A DNA stretch of 18,267 nucleotides, taken from an uncultured Collinsella sp. Lineage in GTDB: Bacteria; Actinomycetota; Coriobacteriia; Coriobacteriales; Coriobacteriaceae. Position 1 is the first letter of the stretch; the number at the start of each line of letters is the position of its first letter. Positions 8,898-16,448 of this stretch are shown piece by piece. The stretch is taken from assembly GCA_900549185.1 (NCBI GenBank), contig URNM01000022.1, positions 1 to 18,267 on the forward strand, in the 5' to 3' direction. Position numbers and translations under genes: made by a program. A model generated the notes under the pieces. It was given only the letters and a program-made list of their open reading frames with translations. It had not been told where the DNA came from and did not search any database.

Positions 8898-9898
8898 TAG
8901 TAGGCCCACATGGCTTCGATTTCGTTGAGGACTTCTACGACGCCCCAGCGGCGGGCGCTGCGGCTTTGCGAGTTGGGGTCGTAGACACCGATCTGGTCGG
9001 CGTCGTCAATCCCGTAGAGCACGATGTAATGACCAACGTTGGTAAACGTGCCGGGACGCACGGCGGCGATTACGGGAGCACCCGAGCGCAAGGCCTGGGC
9101 CATCGAGTCTCGATCGTTGTAGAGCTGCGTCCCGTTAAGGCCCAGCTGCCATGCGCCGCTTGTCATAAACGACCACTCGGTGGCACCGGTGGGCGCATAG
9201 TTGCCCGCCTCGGAAAGAGCGCACATATCGACCGGTGTCATATCGGTATGGCCGGTCTTATAGATGTAGACCATGGTAAGGCAGGTAGGGCCGCAGGCAT
9301 TTTGGCGGATGGTACCGCCGGCGTAGGGCAGCTCCGACCATGCCGGGTCAATCTGATAGATATGGGGCATGGTGCCGGCTTGCCACTGCGAGCGCGGAGT
9401 CGAAAACGCAAACGAGTAGCCGGGCGCAACCGGAGCCTTGAGCAGCCTGTCCTCGGCGGTTGGATCGAGGCCGGCCGAGCCGTGGGAGATACACGAGCCT
9501 AACAATAAAAAGATCAGGCACGCGACGATGGAGCAAAGCGCGATGCGCATGCGGCGGATGGGAAGTGCGGGAGCGCCGGAGCCGGCTCGAGATGCCGGTC
9601 GCGAGCTCAAGCCGCTGCGTTCGCTCTGTGGGCGCGAAAAAGAGCGGCGAACGAAGATGCCGGGCTGGCGGCGGCCGTTGCGACGCAGCTGCGAAACATC
9701 GGCCTGGCGCCGGCGAGTGCCCGTGCCCGGGCGGTCGCCCTGTCGTGGGTCATCTGTATACTGTCGAGATGAGGCCCCGAACTGTTCCTGGGATCGTTGC
9801 GGATCCCCACTTGGGACACCCCCGGGCGTCGGCGTGGTACGGCCAGCAAGGCGAACACTTTGTCGCCGTTGATCACCGTCGTTGTATCCGTATGCCAT
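8894..9898 (-). CDS. Membrane-anchored C39-like cysteine peptidase family protein
   Basis: In this 334-aa protein residues 1-115 are basic, rich in Arg, Ser, Gly and Gln, and look disordered. One hydrophobic segment follows (119-136, IALCSIVACLIFLLLGSC), then an exported domain. That domain has the papain-like triad of the C39-like/BtrH-type family: Gln199 and Cys202 in RQNACGPTCL, His290 in VGHYIVLYG and Asp307 in VYDPNS. The likely role is hydrolysis of a peptide or murein-linked bond outside the membrane; the substrate is unknown. It lies alone on the minus strand, convergent with carbamate kinase and divergent from the permease. ATG 9898 has AAGG seven or eight bases upstream. An alternative start at residue 117 (9550) would give a classic lipoprotein signal peptide with LGSC as lipobox, but no Shine-Dalgarno precedes it. 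A -10-like TATACA lies at 9922-9917 on this strand. Confidence 0.82.
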   Translation of the reverse strand: MAYGYNDGDQRRQSVRLAGRTTPTPGGVPSGDPQRSQEQFGASSRQYTDDPRQGDRPGTGTRRRQADVSQLRRNGRRQPGIFVRRSFSRPQSERSGLSSRPASRAGSGAPALPIRRMRIALCSIVACLIFLLLGSCISHGSAGLDPTAEDRLLKAPVAPGYSFAFSTPRSQWQAGTMPHIYQIDPAWSELPYAGGTIRQNACGPTCLTMVYIYKTGHTDMTPVDMCALSEAGNYAPTGATEWSFMTSGAWQLGLNGTQLYNDRDSMAQALRSGAPVIAAVRPGTFTNVGHYIVLYGIDDADQIGVYDPNSQSRSARRWGVVEVLNEIEAMWAYY

Positions 9899-10258
9899 TC
9901 GTACCGCCTTGTCTCATGTATAACCTGTCTATCCTACAAAAAAGATGTGCAACAAAGGGGTCTGCGCGTCAAAAGCTCGGCAAACGGTACGAAAGGCGCA
10001 AAACACACGGCCTCAAAAACATCTCTATATGCGTCCGATGAGCGTACGCCCGTCGGGCGGGCGGCAACAATGAGCTGCAAACTGTGCCGTTCGTCCCAAA
10101 AACGGCGCCGCTCGTTTTGCAGTTCTGCCTTCGGTCGAGCCACAAGCGGCACTGCTGTGCCAAGGCCGTATCTTAAAGCCATGAAATAAAAGCGCGCGGC
10201 AAAACGGATCGCGCAAGGGGTGACGCCAAGGGGCGTCAAAAAGGAAAGGAGGGGAACA
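9899..10258. other. Divergent intergenic region with several hairpins
   Basis: No gene is supported. On the right half, toward the permease, are GCCC-GTC-GGGC (10048-10058), GCCGTT...AACGGC (10086-10106), GCGCG...CGCGC (10192-10214) and a perfect GACGCC-AAGG-GGCGTC (10222-10237), the last about 10 bp before the permease ribosome site AGGAGG (10247-10252). No consensus promoter stands out for the permease. The hairpins do not match the ykkC/guanidine, lysine or glycine riboswitch cores I know. Confidence 0.5.
10086..10116 (+). promoter_or_regulatory. Direct repeats 21 bp apart, LytTR-type binding site candidate
   Basis: GCCGTTCGTC (10086-10095) and GCCGCTCGTT (10107-10116) match at 8 of 10 positions, with starts exactly 21 bp (two helical turns) apart. 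A weaker third word, GCCTTCGGTC, starts at 10127. The half-site fits the CCGTTCGTC word of AlgR and resembles the BtsR motif ACC(G/A)CT(C/T)A, which occurs as direct repeats with a 13-bp spacer. A LytTR regulator is encoded 4.5 kb downstream. The site lies about 145-170 bp before the permease start. The first word also overlaps a hairpin arm. Confidence 0.4.
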
Positions 10259-11710
10259 ATGGCGGACAAGAACGCAGAAGTTGCAGTCGAGGGTGACGGC
10301 GGCATGAAGAAAACGCTTTCGCTCTGGAACTTCTTCACCATCGGTTTCGGTGCCATCATCGGTACCGGTTGGGTTCTGCAGGTCGGCGACTGGATGGTCG
10401 TGGGCGGCGGCCCCGTTCCCGCTATGATCGCATTCCTCTTGGGTGCAATCTTCCTCGTGCCCGTCGGAGCTGTTTTCGGTGAGCTCACGGCTGCTATCCC
10501 CATCTCGGGTGGCATCGTCGAGTATGTCGATCGTAGCTTTGGCCGTACGCTGAGCTACATCACCGGTTGGCTTTTGGCCCTGGGCAACGGCATCCTGTGC
10601 CCGTGGGAGGCCATTGCCATCTCGACCCTCGTGTCCGAGATGTTCGGTAGCCTGCCTGGTCTTGAATGGCTGCGCGCCGTCAAGCTCTACACCATCCTGG
10701 GCGCTGACGTTTATCTGTTCCCGACGCTGATCGCGCTCGGCTTTGCAGCCTACGTCATCTTCCTCAACTTCCGCGGTGCCAGCTCGGCCGCCAAGCTCCA
10801 GGCCTTCCTGACCAAGGCTCTGCTCTGCGGCATGCTGCTCGCCATGGGCGTCTCGCTGTTCACCGGCTCGCCGGACAACGCCATGCCCGTGTTCTCCCAG
10901 GTCACCGGCGCTGGCGGCGGTAAGGCCGCTACCGAGGGCACCAGCCTGTTCGCCGGCATCGTGTCGGTCCTGGTTCTGACCCCGTTCTTCTACGCCGGTT
11001 TCGACACCATTCCTCAGCAGGCTGAGGAAGCAGCCGAGGGCCTCAACTGGAACAAGTTCGGCAAGATCATCTCCCTGGCTCTGCTGGCCGCCGGCGGCTT
11101 CTACATGGTCTGCATCTACTCGTTCGGCACCATTCTCGACTGGCATGAGTTTGTTAAGAGCCCGGTTCCCGCGCTTGCCTGCCTCAAGGGCATCAACATG
11201 CTTCTGTACCTGGCCATGCTCGTCATCGCCACGCTTGGACCCATGGGCCCGATGAACTCCTTCTACGGCGCCACGAGCCGCATCATGCTTGCCATGGGCC
11301 GCAAGGGCCAGCTGCCCGAGAAGTTCGCCGAGGTCGACCCCAAGTCCGGCGCTCCCAAGCTCGCCTGCGTCGTTCTGGGCGTCATCACCGTCATCGGTCC
11401 GTTCCTGGGCAAGAACATGCTCATCCCTCTGACCAACGTGTCGGCTCTCGCCTTCATCTTCTCCTGCGGTATGGTCGCCCTCGCCTGCCTGCGCATGCGC
11501 TTCACCGAGCCCGACCTGCCTCGTCCCTACGAGGTGCCCGGCGGCAAGTTTGGCATCGGCCTCGCTATCGCTGCCTGCGCCATCATCATCGGCCTGCTCG
11601 TGATTCCGTTCTCTCCCGCCTCCCTCAACATGGTGGAGTGGAGCATCGTGATCGGTTGGTTGGCTATTGGCCTGGCCCTCATGGCTTTCACCAATTCCCG
11701 CAAAAAGTAA
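10259..11710 (+). CDS. APC-superfamily amino acid permease
   Basis: The 483-aa integral membrane protein has about 12 hydrophobic segments and should import an amino acid, amine or related solute by cation symport or exchange. Signatures are GFGAIIGTGWVL in the first membrane helix (29-40), the unwound-helix Gly motif of the LeuT fold, and FYAGFDTIPQQAEEA (244-258) at helix 6, seen in many APC permeases. The substrate cannot be read from the sequence. ATG 10259 is chosen over the upstream in-frame start at 10220 because AGGAGG lies 6 bp before it and the 10220 start falls inside a hairpin. The amidohydrolase gene follows on the same strand after 131 bp, then the two-component system, suggesting a shared uptake and hydrolysis role. 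Confidence 0.93.
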   Translation: MADKNAEVAVEGDGGMKKTLSLWNFFTIGFGAIIGTGWVLQVGDWMVVGGGPVPAMIAFLLGAIFLVPVGAVFGELTAAIPISGGIVEYVDRSFGRTLSYITGWLLALGNGILCPWEAIAISTLVSEMFGSLPGLEWLRAVKLYTILGADVYLFPTLIALGFAAYVIFLNFRGASSAAKLQAFLTKALLCGMLLAMGVSLFTGSPDNAMPVFSQVTGAGGGKAATEGTSLFAGIVSVLVLTPFFYAGFDTIPQQAEEAAEGLNWNKFGKIISLALLAAGGFYMVCIYSFGTILDWHEFVKSPVPALACLKGINMLLYLAMLVIATLGPMGPMNSFYGATSRIMLAMGRKGQLPEKFAEVDPKSGAPKLACVVLGVITVIGPFLGKNMLIPLTNVSALAFIFSCGMVALACLRMRFTEPDLPRPYEVPGGKFGIGLAIAACAIIIGLLVIPFSPASLNMVEWSIVIGWLAIGLALMAFTNSRKK

Positions 11711-11730
11711 CGCCTAGCCGGGGCGGATCG

Positions 11731-11759
11731 GGTGCGCGGAATCCTCTCTCCCGCGCACC
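11731..11759. terminator. Hairpin after the permease, weak terminator candidate
   Basis: GGTGCGCGG (11731-11739) and CCGCGCACC (11751-11759) form a perfect 9-bp stem with an 11-nt loop, 21 bp after the permease stop. There is no T-run, so termination without Rho is doubtful. Two overlapping pairings follow that exclude each other, TTGGGT/ACCCAA (11774-11802) and GAGGCC/GGCCTC (11788-11811). Confidence 0.4.
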
Positions 11760-11819
11760 GAACCCGGCACCACTTGGGTAGCTTTGTGAGGCCTTAACCC
11801 AACACGGCCTCGCCCACTA

Positions 11820-11831
11820 TATGGATCCATA
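11820..11831. promoter_or_regulatory. 12-bp palindrome abutting the amidohydrolase ribosome site
   Basis: TATGGATCCATA is a perfect 12-bp palindrome. Its last A is the first base of the Shine-Dalgarno AAGGAGG (11831-11837), which is 4-5 bp before ATG 11842. It could be an operator or a small RNA stem limiting access to the ribosome site, or simple chance. Confidence 0.35.
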
Positions 11832-11841
11832 AGGAGGAACC

Positions 11842-13119
11842 ATGTCCACTAAGTATGCAATCGTTGGCGGCAAGCTCATCGACGGTACCGGTGCCGAGCC
11901 GGTCGAGAACTCCCTCGTTCTCGTCGACGACAACGGCAAGATCGAGTACGCCGGCGCTATGCAGGACCTTCCCGAGGGCGTTGAGGTCATCGACGCCGCC
12001 GGCAAGACCGTCCTTCCCGGCCTGATCGACACCCACCTGCACTTCTCGGGCAACCTGACCGACGATGACACCGATTGGGTCATGCAGCCGCTCCTCGAGA
12101 AGCAGGCCGTCGCCGTCAAGCAGGCCTACGACTGCCTCACCCATGGCCTCACCACCGTCTGCGAGATCGGCCGCTTTGGTATCCAGATCCGTGACTGCAT
12201 CGACAAGGGCGTCTTCAAGGGCCCGCGCGTTCTGGCCACCGGCCTCGGCTTCTGCCGCGTTGCCGGCCACGGTGACTCCCACCACTGCACCCAGGAGCTC
12301 AACAAGGAATCCCATCCCTGGGGCGACCAGGTCGACGGTCCTTGGGATCTGCGCAAGGCCGTCCGTCGTCGCCTGCGCGAGAACCCCGATGCCATCAAGA
12401 TCTGGGCTACCGGTGGCGGCATCTGGCGCTGGGACTCCGGTCGCGACCAGCACTACTGCTCCGAGGAGATCCAGGCCGTGGTCGACGAGGCAAAGATGGT
12501 CGGCATCCCCGTGTGGAGCCACTGCTACAACAACCACGCCGCTGCCTACGATTCCGTTCGTTTTGGCTGCGAGCAGCTGATTCACGGTTTCGATATCGAT
12601 GAGCGCACCATGGACCTCATGGCCGAGCAGGGCACCTTCTTCACCCCGACGATCGCCTTCCTGCCCACCTGGTACGCCACCTATCCGCCCGTCTACGTCC
12701 CCGAGCTGCACGACAAGTACGAGGGCACCCTGGTCGAGAAGGAGCTGCAGCGCAACTACGACTGCCTGCGCGAGGCCAAGAAGCGCGGCGTTGTCATGAC
12801 GATCGGCTCCGACTCCTTCTCCTTCGTCACCCCGTACGGCACCTGCTCCATCGAGGAGATGTACGAGTTCGTCGACAAGATCGGCTTCACCCCGGTCGAG
12901 ACCATCACCTGCGCCACCCTCAACGGTGCCAAGATGTGCCACATCGAGGACGAGACCGGTTCCATCGAGGCCGGCAAGTGCGCCGACCTGCTGGTCGTCA
13001 ACGGTGACGTCGCCGCCGACATCCACGTGCTCAACACTGACAACATGGACGTCATCATGAAGGACGGCTGGATTGTCGAGGCCGGCACCTTCGGCGAGGC
13101 AAACAAGTACAGCGCCTAA
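11842..13119 (+). CDS. Metal-dependent amidohydrolase (imidazolonepropionase/prolidase-like)
   Basis: The 425-aa cytosolic enzyme of the amidohydrolase superfamily has all metal-ligand positions of a binuclear member: HxH in DTHLHF (His65, His67), a candidate carboxylated lysine in AIKIWATGGG (Lys186), His227 in WSHCYNN, His248 in LIHGFD and Asp324 in IGSDSFS. The N-terminal beta-sandwich (GGKLIDGTG) and the C-terminal return (GSIEAGKCADLLVVNGD) are typical. Characterised relatives in this branch cleave Xaa-Pro, Xaa-Arg/Lys or N-acyl amino acids, or related cyclic amides; the substrate here is unknown. It follows the permease by 131 bp, so the permease may bring in its substrate. The ribosome site AAGGAGG supports ATG 11842. 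Codon bias is as strong as in the oxidoreductase, implying high expression. A terminator follows 59 bp after the stop. Confidence 0.92.
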   Translation: MSTKYAIVGGKLIDGTGAEPVENSLVLVDDNGKIEYAGAMQDLPEGVEVIDAAGKTVLPGLIDTHLHFSGNLTDDDTDWVMQPLLEKQAVAVKQAYDCLTHGLTTVCEIGRFGIQIRDCIDKGVFKGPRVLATGLGFCRVAGHGDSHHCTQELNKESHPWGDQVDGPWDLRKAVRRRLRENPDAIKIWATGGGIWRWDSGRDQHYCSEEIQAVVDEAKMVGIPVWSHCYNNHAAAYDSVRFGCEQLIHGFDIDERTMDLMAEQGTFFTPTIAFLPTWYATYPPVYVPELHDKYEGTLVEKELQRNYDCLREAKKRGVVMTIGSDSFSFVTPYGTCSIEEMYEFVDKIGFTPVETITCATLNGAKMCHIEDETGSIEAGKCADLLVVNGDVAADIHVLNTDNMDVIMKDGWIVEAGTFGEANKYSA

Positions 13120-13122
13120 GCT

Positions 13123-13130
13123 ACCGTTCA
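13123..13130 (+). promoter_or_regulatory. Single ACCGTTCA word before the sensor kinase gene
   Basis: ACCGTTCA lies 4 bp after the amidohydrolase stop and 107 bp before the kinase start. It is the same word that occurs in tandem before carbamate kinase, but no partner is found 21 bp to either side, and the word also occurs once by chance inside the oxidoreductase gene. Confidence 0.2.
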
Positions 13131-13160
13131 TCGATGGCTTGATGTAAAACACAGTATTTG

Positions 13161-13175
13161 ATTGCATAATGCAAT
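13161..13175. promoter_or_regulatory. Palindrome overlapping a -10-like box before the sensor kinase
   Basis: ATTGCAT-A-ATGCAAT is a perfect 7-1-7 palindrome whose centre contains CATAAT (13165-13170), a fair -10 box. No good -35 lies at 17 bp; TTGATG (13139-13144) is 20 bp away. A protein bound here would cover the promoter. Confidence 0.4.
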
Positions 13176-13177
13176 GG

Positions 13178-13205
13178 AGAGGGTCGCTTGCGGCCCTCTT
13201 TATTG
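13178..13205 (+). terminator. Intrinsic terminator between amidohydrolase and sensor kinase
   Basis: AGAGGG (13178-13183) pairs with CCCTCT (13194-13199), extended inward by a T-G wobble and further GC pairs, then TTTATT. It ends the amidohydrolase transcript, but it also lies just downstream of the -10-like box at 13165 and 30 bp before the kinase start, so it could attenuate the kinase transcript. Confidence 0.75.
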
Positions 13206-13237
13206 CTATGGGGTGCGTCAGTAAGAAGGAGATGACG

Positions 13238-14623
13238 GTGGATCTCAATAGGCTGATTCTAGGCAAGAGCTACAACTCTACCAAGGTCTTTCGTACCGCT
13301 CAGCATGTGGTTCAAGCCATCTTGCTCGGTATTGTCGTCCCGCTGCTTATCCTGCTGCTCATCTGGGATCTAACCGATAATCCCAATCCCGTTCCGGCCG
13401 TTGTCGTCATTGCCGGCTTGGTCATGCTGTGCTTCTTCTTCTCGTACGTCTTTGTCGTTCCCGACGACCTCACATCGAGCGCTACCGACCGCACGCTCGC
13501 CATCGCGTCGAAAATATTCGCCTACACGTCGCGCGGCCTTACGCCCGAAGCTGCCCTGGGCGCCTCTAAGATCATCCTGTCCGAAACTATCGCCTCTGCC
13601 ATCTGCTTTACCGACGGCAAGCAGGTGTTGGCAAGCTGGGGCGAGGACTCGGCAAAATGCCCCGCGGGCACCCCGGTGGTGCTGCGGACCACGCTCAATG
13701 TGATCAACAGCGGTGAGCAAAGCGTGTTCTCGCGCGATGCCTCGACCGAGACGGGTGGCTACTTTCCGCGCCTGCGCGCCGGTATTGTCGCACCGCTTAC
13801 CGTGCGCGGGCATTGCGTGGGCACGCTCGAGCTGTATTATCCTCGTCTGAGCAGCATCGATATGCGCCAGACGGCGCTTGCCTCGGGCTTTGCCGACCTC
13901 ATTTCCACGCAGCTTGCAAGCTTTGAGCTCGAGCGCCAGGACGAGCTTACGGCCCGCGTGGAGCTGCGCGCCTTGCAATCGCAGGTCGATCCTCATTTTC
14001 TATTCAATACCATCAGCACCATCGTGTCGCTCGTACGTACCGAGCCGGACAAGGCCAGGTCGCTGCTGATCGACTTTTCCAATTACTACCGTCAGACGCT
14101 TTCTGATTCCGATACCCTCACAACGCTCGAGCACGAGGTGGAGCAGGGCACTCGCTATATCAATCTTATGCAGGCTCGTTATGGCGACGGCCGTCTGCGC
14201 GTCTCGGTCGATATCGACTTTGAGGTGCGCGATTGCATGGTGCCGCCGTTTATCTTGCAGCCGTTGCTCGAAAACTGCATCAAGCACGCGCAGCGCGAGA
14301 CCGAGCCGCTTTCTATTCGTGTTAGGGCTTTTGAGACCGATGACGGCTTGGAGATCATCGTCGAAGATGACGGCATCGGGATGAGCGAAGAGGTCTGCGC
14401 GCATCTGTTTGAGCAACATCGCCGAGAGGAGCCCGAGAGCATTACCGCCGACGGCTCCGTCAAGCGAGGTTGCGGCCTGGCGCTCTTCAACGTGCTTCAG
14501 CGCATCCATTTCTTTTACGGAGAAGATTCCGGCATGCGCGTGAAGTCCCAGGAGGGCGTGGGAACGCAGGTCATCGTCGAGCTGAACGGCGAGCCGCATG
14601 AGCCGGCGCCATTGACGGCGTAG
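13238..14623 (+). CDS. LytS-type sensor histidine kinase
   Basis: The 461-aa membrane kinase has two hydrophobic segments near the N-terminus (about 24-43 and 52-74). A GAF-like cytosolic region follows (about 90-225), then the His_kinase domain of the LytS/YehU family with His253 in QVDPHFLFNTIS, and a HATPase domain with the N-box PLLENCIKHA (Asn346) and DDGIGM (377-382). With only a short two-helix membrane part and no large outside loop, the signal may be sensed in the membrane or by the GAF-like region. GTG 13238 is chosen because AAGGAG (13226-13231) lies 6 bp before it. In-frame ATG 13232 is too close to that site, and ATG 13169 lies upstream of a terminator hairpin. The response regulator follows after 38 bp. 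Codon use is ordinary, as for regulators. Confidence 0.93.
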   Translation: MDLNRLILGKSYNSTKVFRTAQHVVQAILLGIVVPLLILLLIWDLTDNPNPVPAVVVIAGLVMLCFFFSYVFVVPDDLTSSATDRTLAIASKIFAYTSRGLTPEAALGASKIILSETIASAICFTDGKQVLASWGEDSAKCPAGTPVVLRTTLNVINSGEQSVFSRDASTETGGYFPRLRAGIVAPLTVRGHCVGTLELYYPRLSSIDMRQTALASGFADLISTQLASFELERQDELTARVELRALQSQVDPHFLFNTISTIVSLVRTEPDKARSLLIDFSNYYRQTLSDSDTLTTLEHEVEQGTRYINLMQARYGDGRLRVSVDIDFEVRDCMVPPFILQPLLENCIKHAQRETEPLSIRVRAFETDDGLEIIVEDDGIGMSEEVCAHLFEQHRREEPESITADGSVKRGCGLALFNVLQRIHFFYGEDSGMRVKSQEGVGTQVIVELNGEPHEPAPLTA

Positions 14624-14661
14624 CACGCGGTTGGATTGAGAGAAAAAGAGGGGAAGCACAT

Positions 14662-15396
14662 ATGTCCGAAGGCTGGAATATCTTGGTGGTTGATGACGAG
14701 CCTCCCATTAGGGCTGAGCTACGCTATCTGTTGGAAAAGGATGCGCGTGTGGGTCAGATTGCCGAGGCGGGCAATGTCACCGAAGCCGTGGAGTCGATTC
14801 TGTCGAACAAGCTCGACGTGTTGTTTTTAGACATTACCATGCCCGGTCGCTCGGGAATTGAGCTTGCCGAGACGCTGCAGAACCTAAAGACGCCGCCGGT
14901 GGTTGTGTTTGTGACGGCGTTTGCCGAATTTGCCGCCGATGCGTATAACCTCGATGCGGTCGACTATGTCGTCAAGCCGGTCGAGGACGCACGCCTGTCA
15001 AAGGCACTCGACAAGATCGAGGCAGCCTTGGGTGCCCGTCGTGTTATCCATGCTCCGCGCCAGCCTTTGCGTCTGACGGTGGACCGCGGGGGCAAAAAGG
15101 TGTTCATTCCCGCCGCAGACGTCTGCTACTTTGAGGCGCGCGCCGATTTTTGCAACGCCATCTGCGCCGAGGGAACGTACCTGATCAATGAGTCGATCTC
15201 TTCGCTCGAGCGTCGCCTGGACTCCGAGGGCTTTATTCGCGTTCATCGCAGCTATCTGGTCAATTTGGAAGACGTGCACAATGTCGAGATCGGTTCCACG
15301 GGTCTTATGGAGCTCAGGCTCGATCGCGTAACCTCGACGGTGCCCGTGTCCCGCCGTCGCGCTGCCGAGGTTAAAGCACACTTGGGGCTTGCGTAG
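14662..15396 (+). CDS. LytTR-family response regulator
   Basis: The 244-aa cytosolic regulator has a receiver domain (about 5-122) with Asp11 and Asp12, phosphoacceptor Asp57 in FLDITMPG, Thr85 and Lys105 (VVKP), all intact. A LytTR DNA-binding domain follows (about 136-240) with the family signature FIRVHRSYLVNL (191-202). Such proteins bind pairs of direct repeats about 21 bp apart. It is the partner of the kinase immediately upstream (38 bp) and surely in one operon with it. ATG 14662 has GAGGGG a few bases upstream. By gene order the pair resembles BtsSR/YpdAB-type systems, which control nutrient transporters, as well as LytSR. The window has candidate sites before the permease and carbamate kinase. 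A weak GACGG/CCGTC hairpin follows the stop (15396-15413). Confidence 0.95.
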   Translation: MSEGWNILVVDDEPPIRAELRYLLEKDARVGQIAEAGNVTEAVESILSNKLDVLFLDITMPGRSGIELAETLQNLKTPPVVVFVTAFAEFAADAYNLDAVDYVVKPVEDARLSKALDKIEAALGARRVIHAPRQPLRLTVDRGGKKVFIPAADVCYFEARADFCNAICAEGTYLINESISSLERRLDSEGFIRVHRSYLVNLEDVHNVEIGSTGLMELRLDRVTSTVPVSRRRAAEVKAHLGLA

Positions 15397-15429
15397 ACGG
15401 TCTGCGTGCCGTCGTTTACCATCGCAGGT

Positions 15430-15456
15430 TTGGCATGGGCGCGCGGTGGGCATAAT
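15430..15456 (+). promoter_or_regulatory. Promoter candidate for the phospholipase-like gene
   Basis: CATAAT (15451-15456) with GTGGG upstream and GGG downstream resembles the other -10 boxes here. TTGGCA (15430-15435) is 15 bp upstream, a short spacing. The start codon is 33 bp after the -10 box. Confidence 0.35.
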
Positions 15457-15488
15457 GGGTGGCATCGAATGAAATCGAAAGGATCATT

Positions 15489-16433
15489 ATGCCCGCGCTT
15501 ATCACCCATCATCTGTTTGGCGAGGAAAGCATCGACCGTCTTCCGCAGGGCGTCATCACGTCCGATGAAGAGCGCATTGCCTTTATCTTGGGCAACCAAG
15601 GTCCCGACCCGTTCTTCTTTCACATGCTCACGCCGCGCATTTCCGACTGCATGTCGCTTGCTCAGGTCATGCACCGCTCGCGCATGTCGCGCCAGTTCTC
15701 GTGCCTGCGCGACGGCGTGTCGCGCCTGCAGCCGCGCGATGCCAATCTGGGTCGTGCCTTTGCGCTGGGCCTGCTGTCGCACTATGTGCTCGATCGCAAT
15801 GCCCATCCCTTTGTCTACGAGCAGCAGTTTGGCATTGTCGAGTCCGATCCCGAGCTCGCGGCTTCGGGCAGTCAAGTTCACGCCGTGCTCGAAAGCGACT
15901 TGGACGTGCTGATGCTGCAGCTCAAGCGCGATGGGGCAACGGTCGAGGATTATCCGCCGGCGGGCGAGATCGTCACTACTGACTGCATCAATCGCGTTGC
16001 CGGCGTGCTGATGAGCTACGTCGCCGGGCGCGTGTACGGTATCGACATCCCGGCGGGGGAGTTCGGCGGCGCCGTAGCCGACATGCAGCTGCTCTACCGC
16101 ACTATCGAGCCGGCCGGTTCGGCCAAGACGCGCGCGATTGCCCTGCTCGAGGGCTTGGTGCACGATTATTCGCTGCTCGACGGCCTTGCGCACCGCGTGA
16201 CGACCGAGCTGCCCGAGCGTACCGGCAACCTGGGCCACTTGGCATGGAAGAACCCCTTTACCGATGAAGTCTCGACCGAGAGCTTCCCCGAGGTCTTTGA
16301 CCGCGCACTGCTCGATTACGAGCTCACCGTCGCCCGCTTTATCGAGACCGGCGATATGGAAGCCGTGACCAACCACGTCAATTACAGCGGTCGCGTGCTC
16401 GGCGCCGACGAAGAGTTCGACCGCGAGGAATAA
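15489..16433 (+). CDS. Zinc-dependent phospholipase C-like protein
   Basis: The 314-aa protein resembles the Zn_dep_PLPC family (PF00882). It starts MPALITHHLFGE with His7/His8, then LGNQGPDPFFF (34-44) and LLSHYVLDRNAHPFVY (95-110, His98, Asp102, His106), and a later His131 in VHAVLESDLD. These His and Asp residues would bind zinc. Unlike secreted toxin-like phospholipases it has no signal peptide, so it is probably intracellular and its true substrate is unknown. ATG 15489 is chosen because AAAGGA (15478-15483) lies 5 bp before it; a start at 15459 would overlap the promoter box. It is separated by 92 bp from the two-component system and has its own promoter candidate. A hairpin repeat follows 15 bp after its stop. 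Confidence 0.85.
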   Translation: MPALITHHLFGEESIDRLPQGVITSDEERIAFILGNQGPDPFFFHMLTPRISDCMSLAQVMHRSRMSRQFSCLRDGVSRLQPRDANLGRAFALGLLSHYVLDRNAHPFVYEQQFGIVESDPELAASGSQVHAVLESDLDVLMLQLKRDGATVEDYPPAGEIVTTDCINRVAGVLMSYVAGRVYGIDIPAGEFGGAVADMQLLYRTIEPAGSAKTRAIALLEGLVHDYSLLDGLAHRVTTELPERTGNLGHLAWKNPFTDEVSTESFPEVFDRALLDYELTVARFIETGDMEAVTNHVNYSGRVLGADEEFDREE

Positions 16434-16448
16434 CAAACCGTTTCAATA

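Noticed and set aside
10222..10237. Hairpin before the permease as a mini-ykkC (guanidine-II) riboswitch
   Set aside because: The loop is AAGG, not ACGR, and there is no second matching hairpin.
11794..13266. A 490-codon minus-strand open frame opposite the amidohydrolase, and similar ones opposite carbamate kinase (7758-8753), the phospholipase-like gene (15252-16436) and the MFS gene (16489-17400)
   Set aside because: The same codon-bias effect explains them; none has a ribosome site or recognisable motif, and each runs across promoters or terminators.
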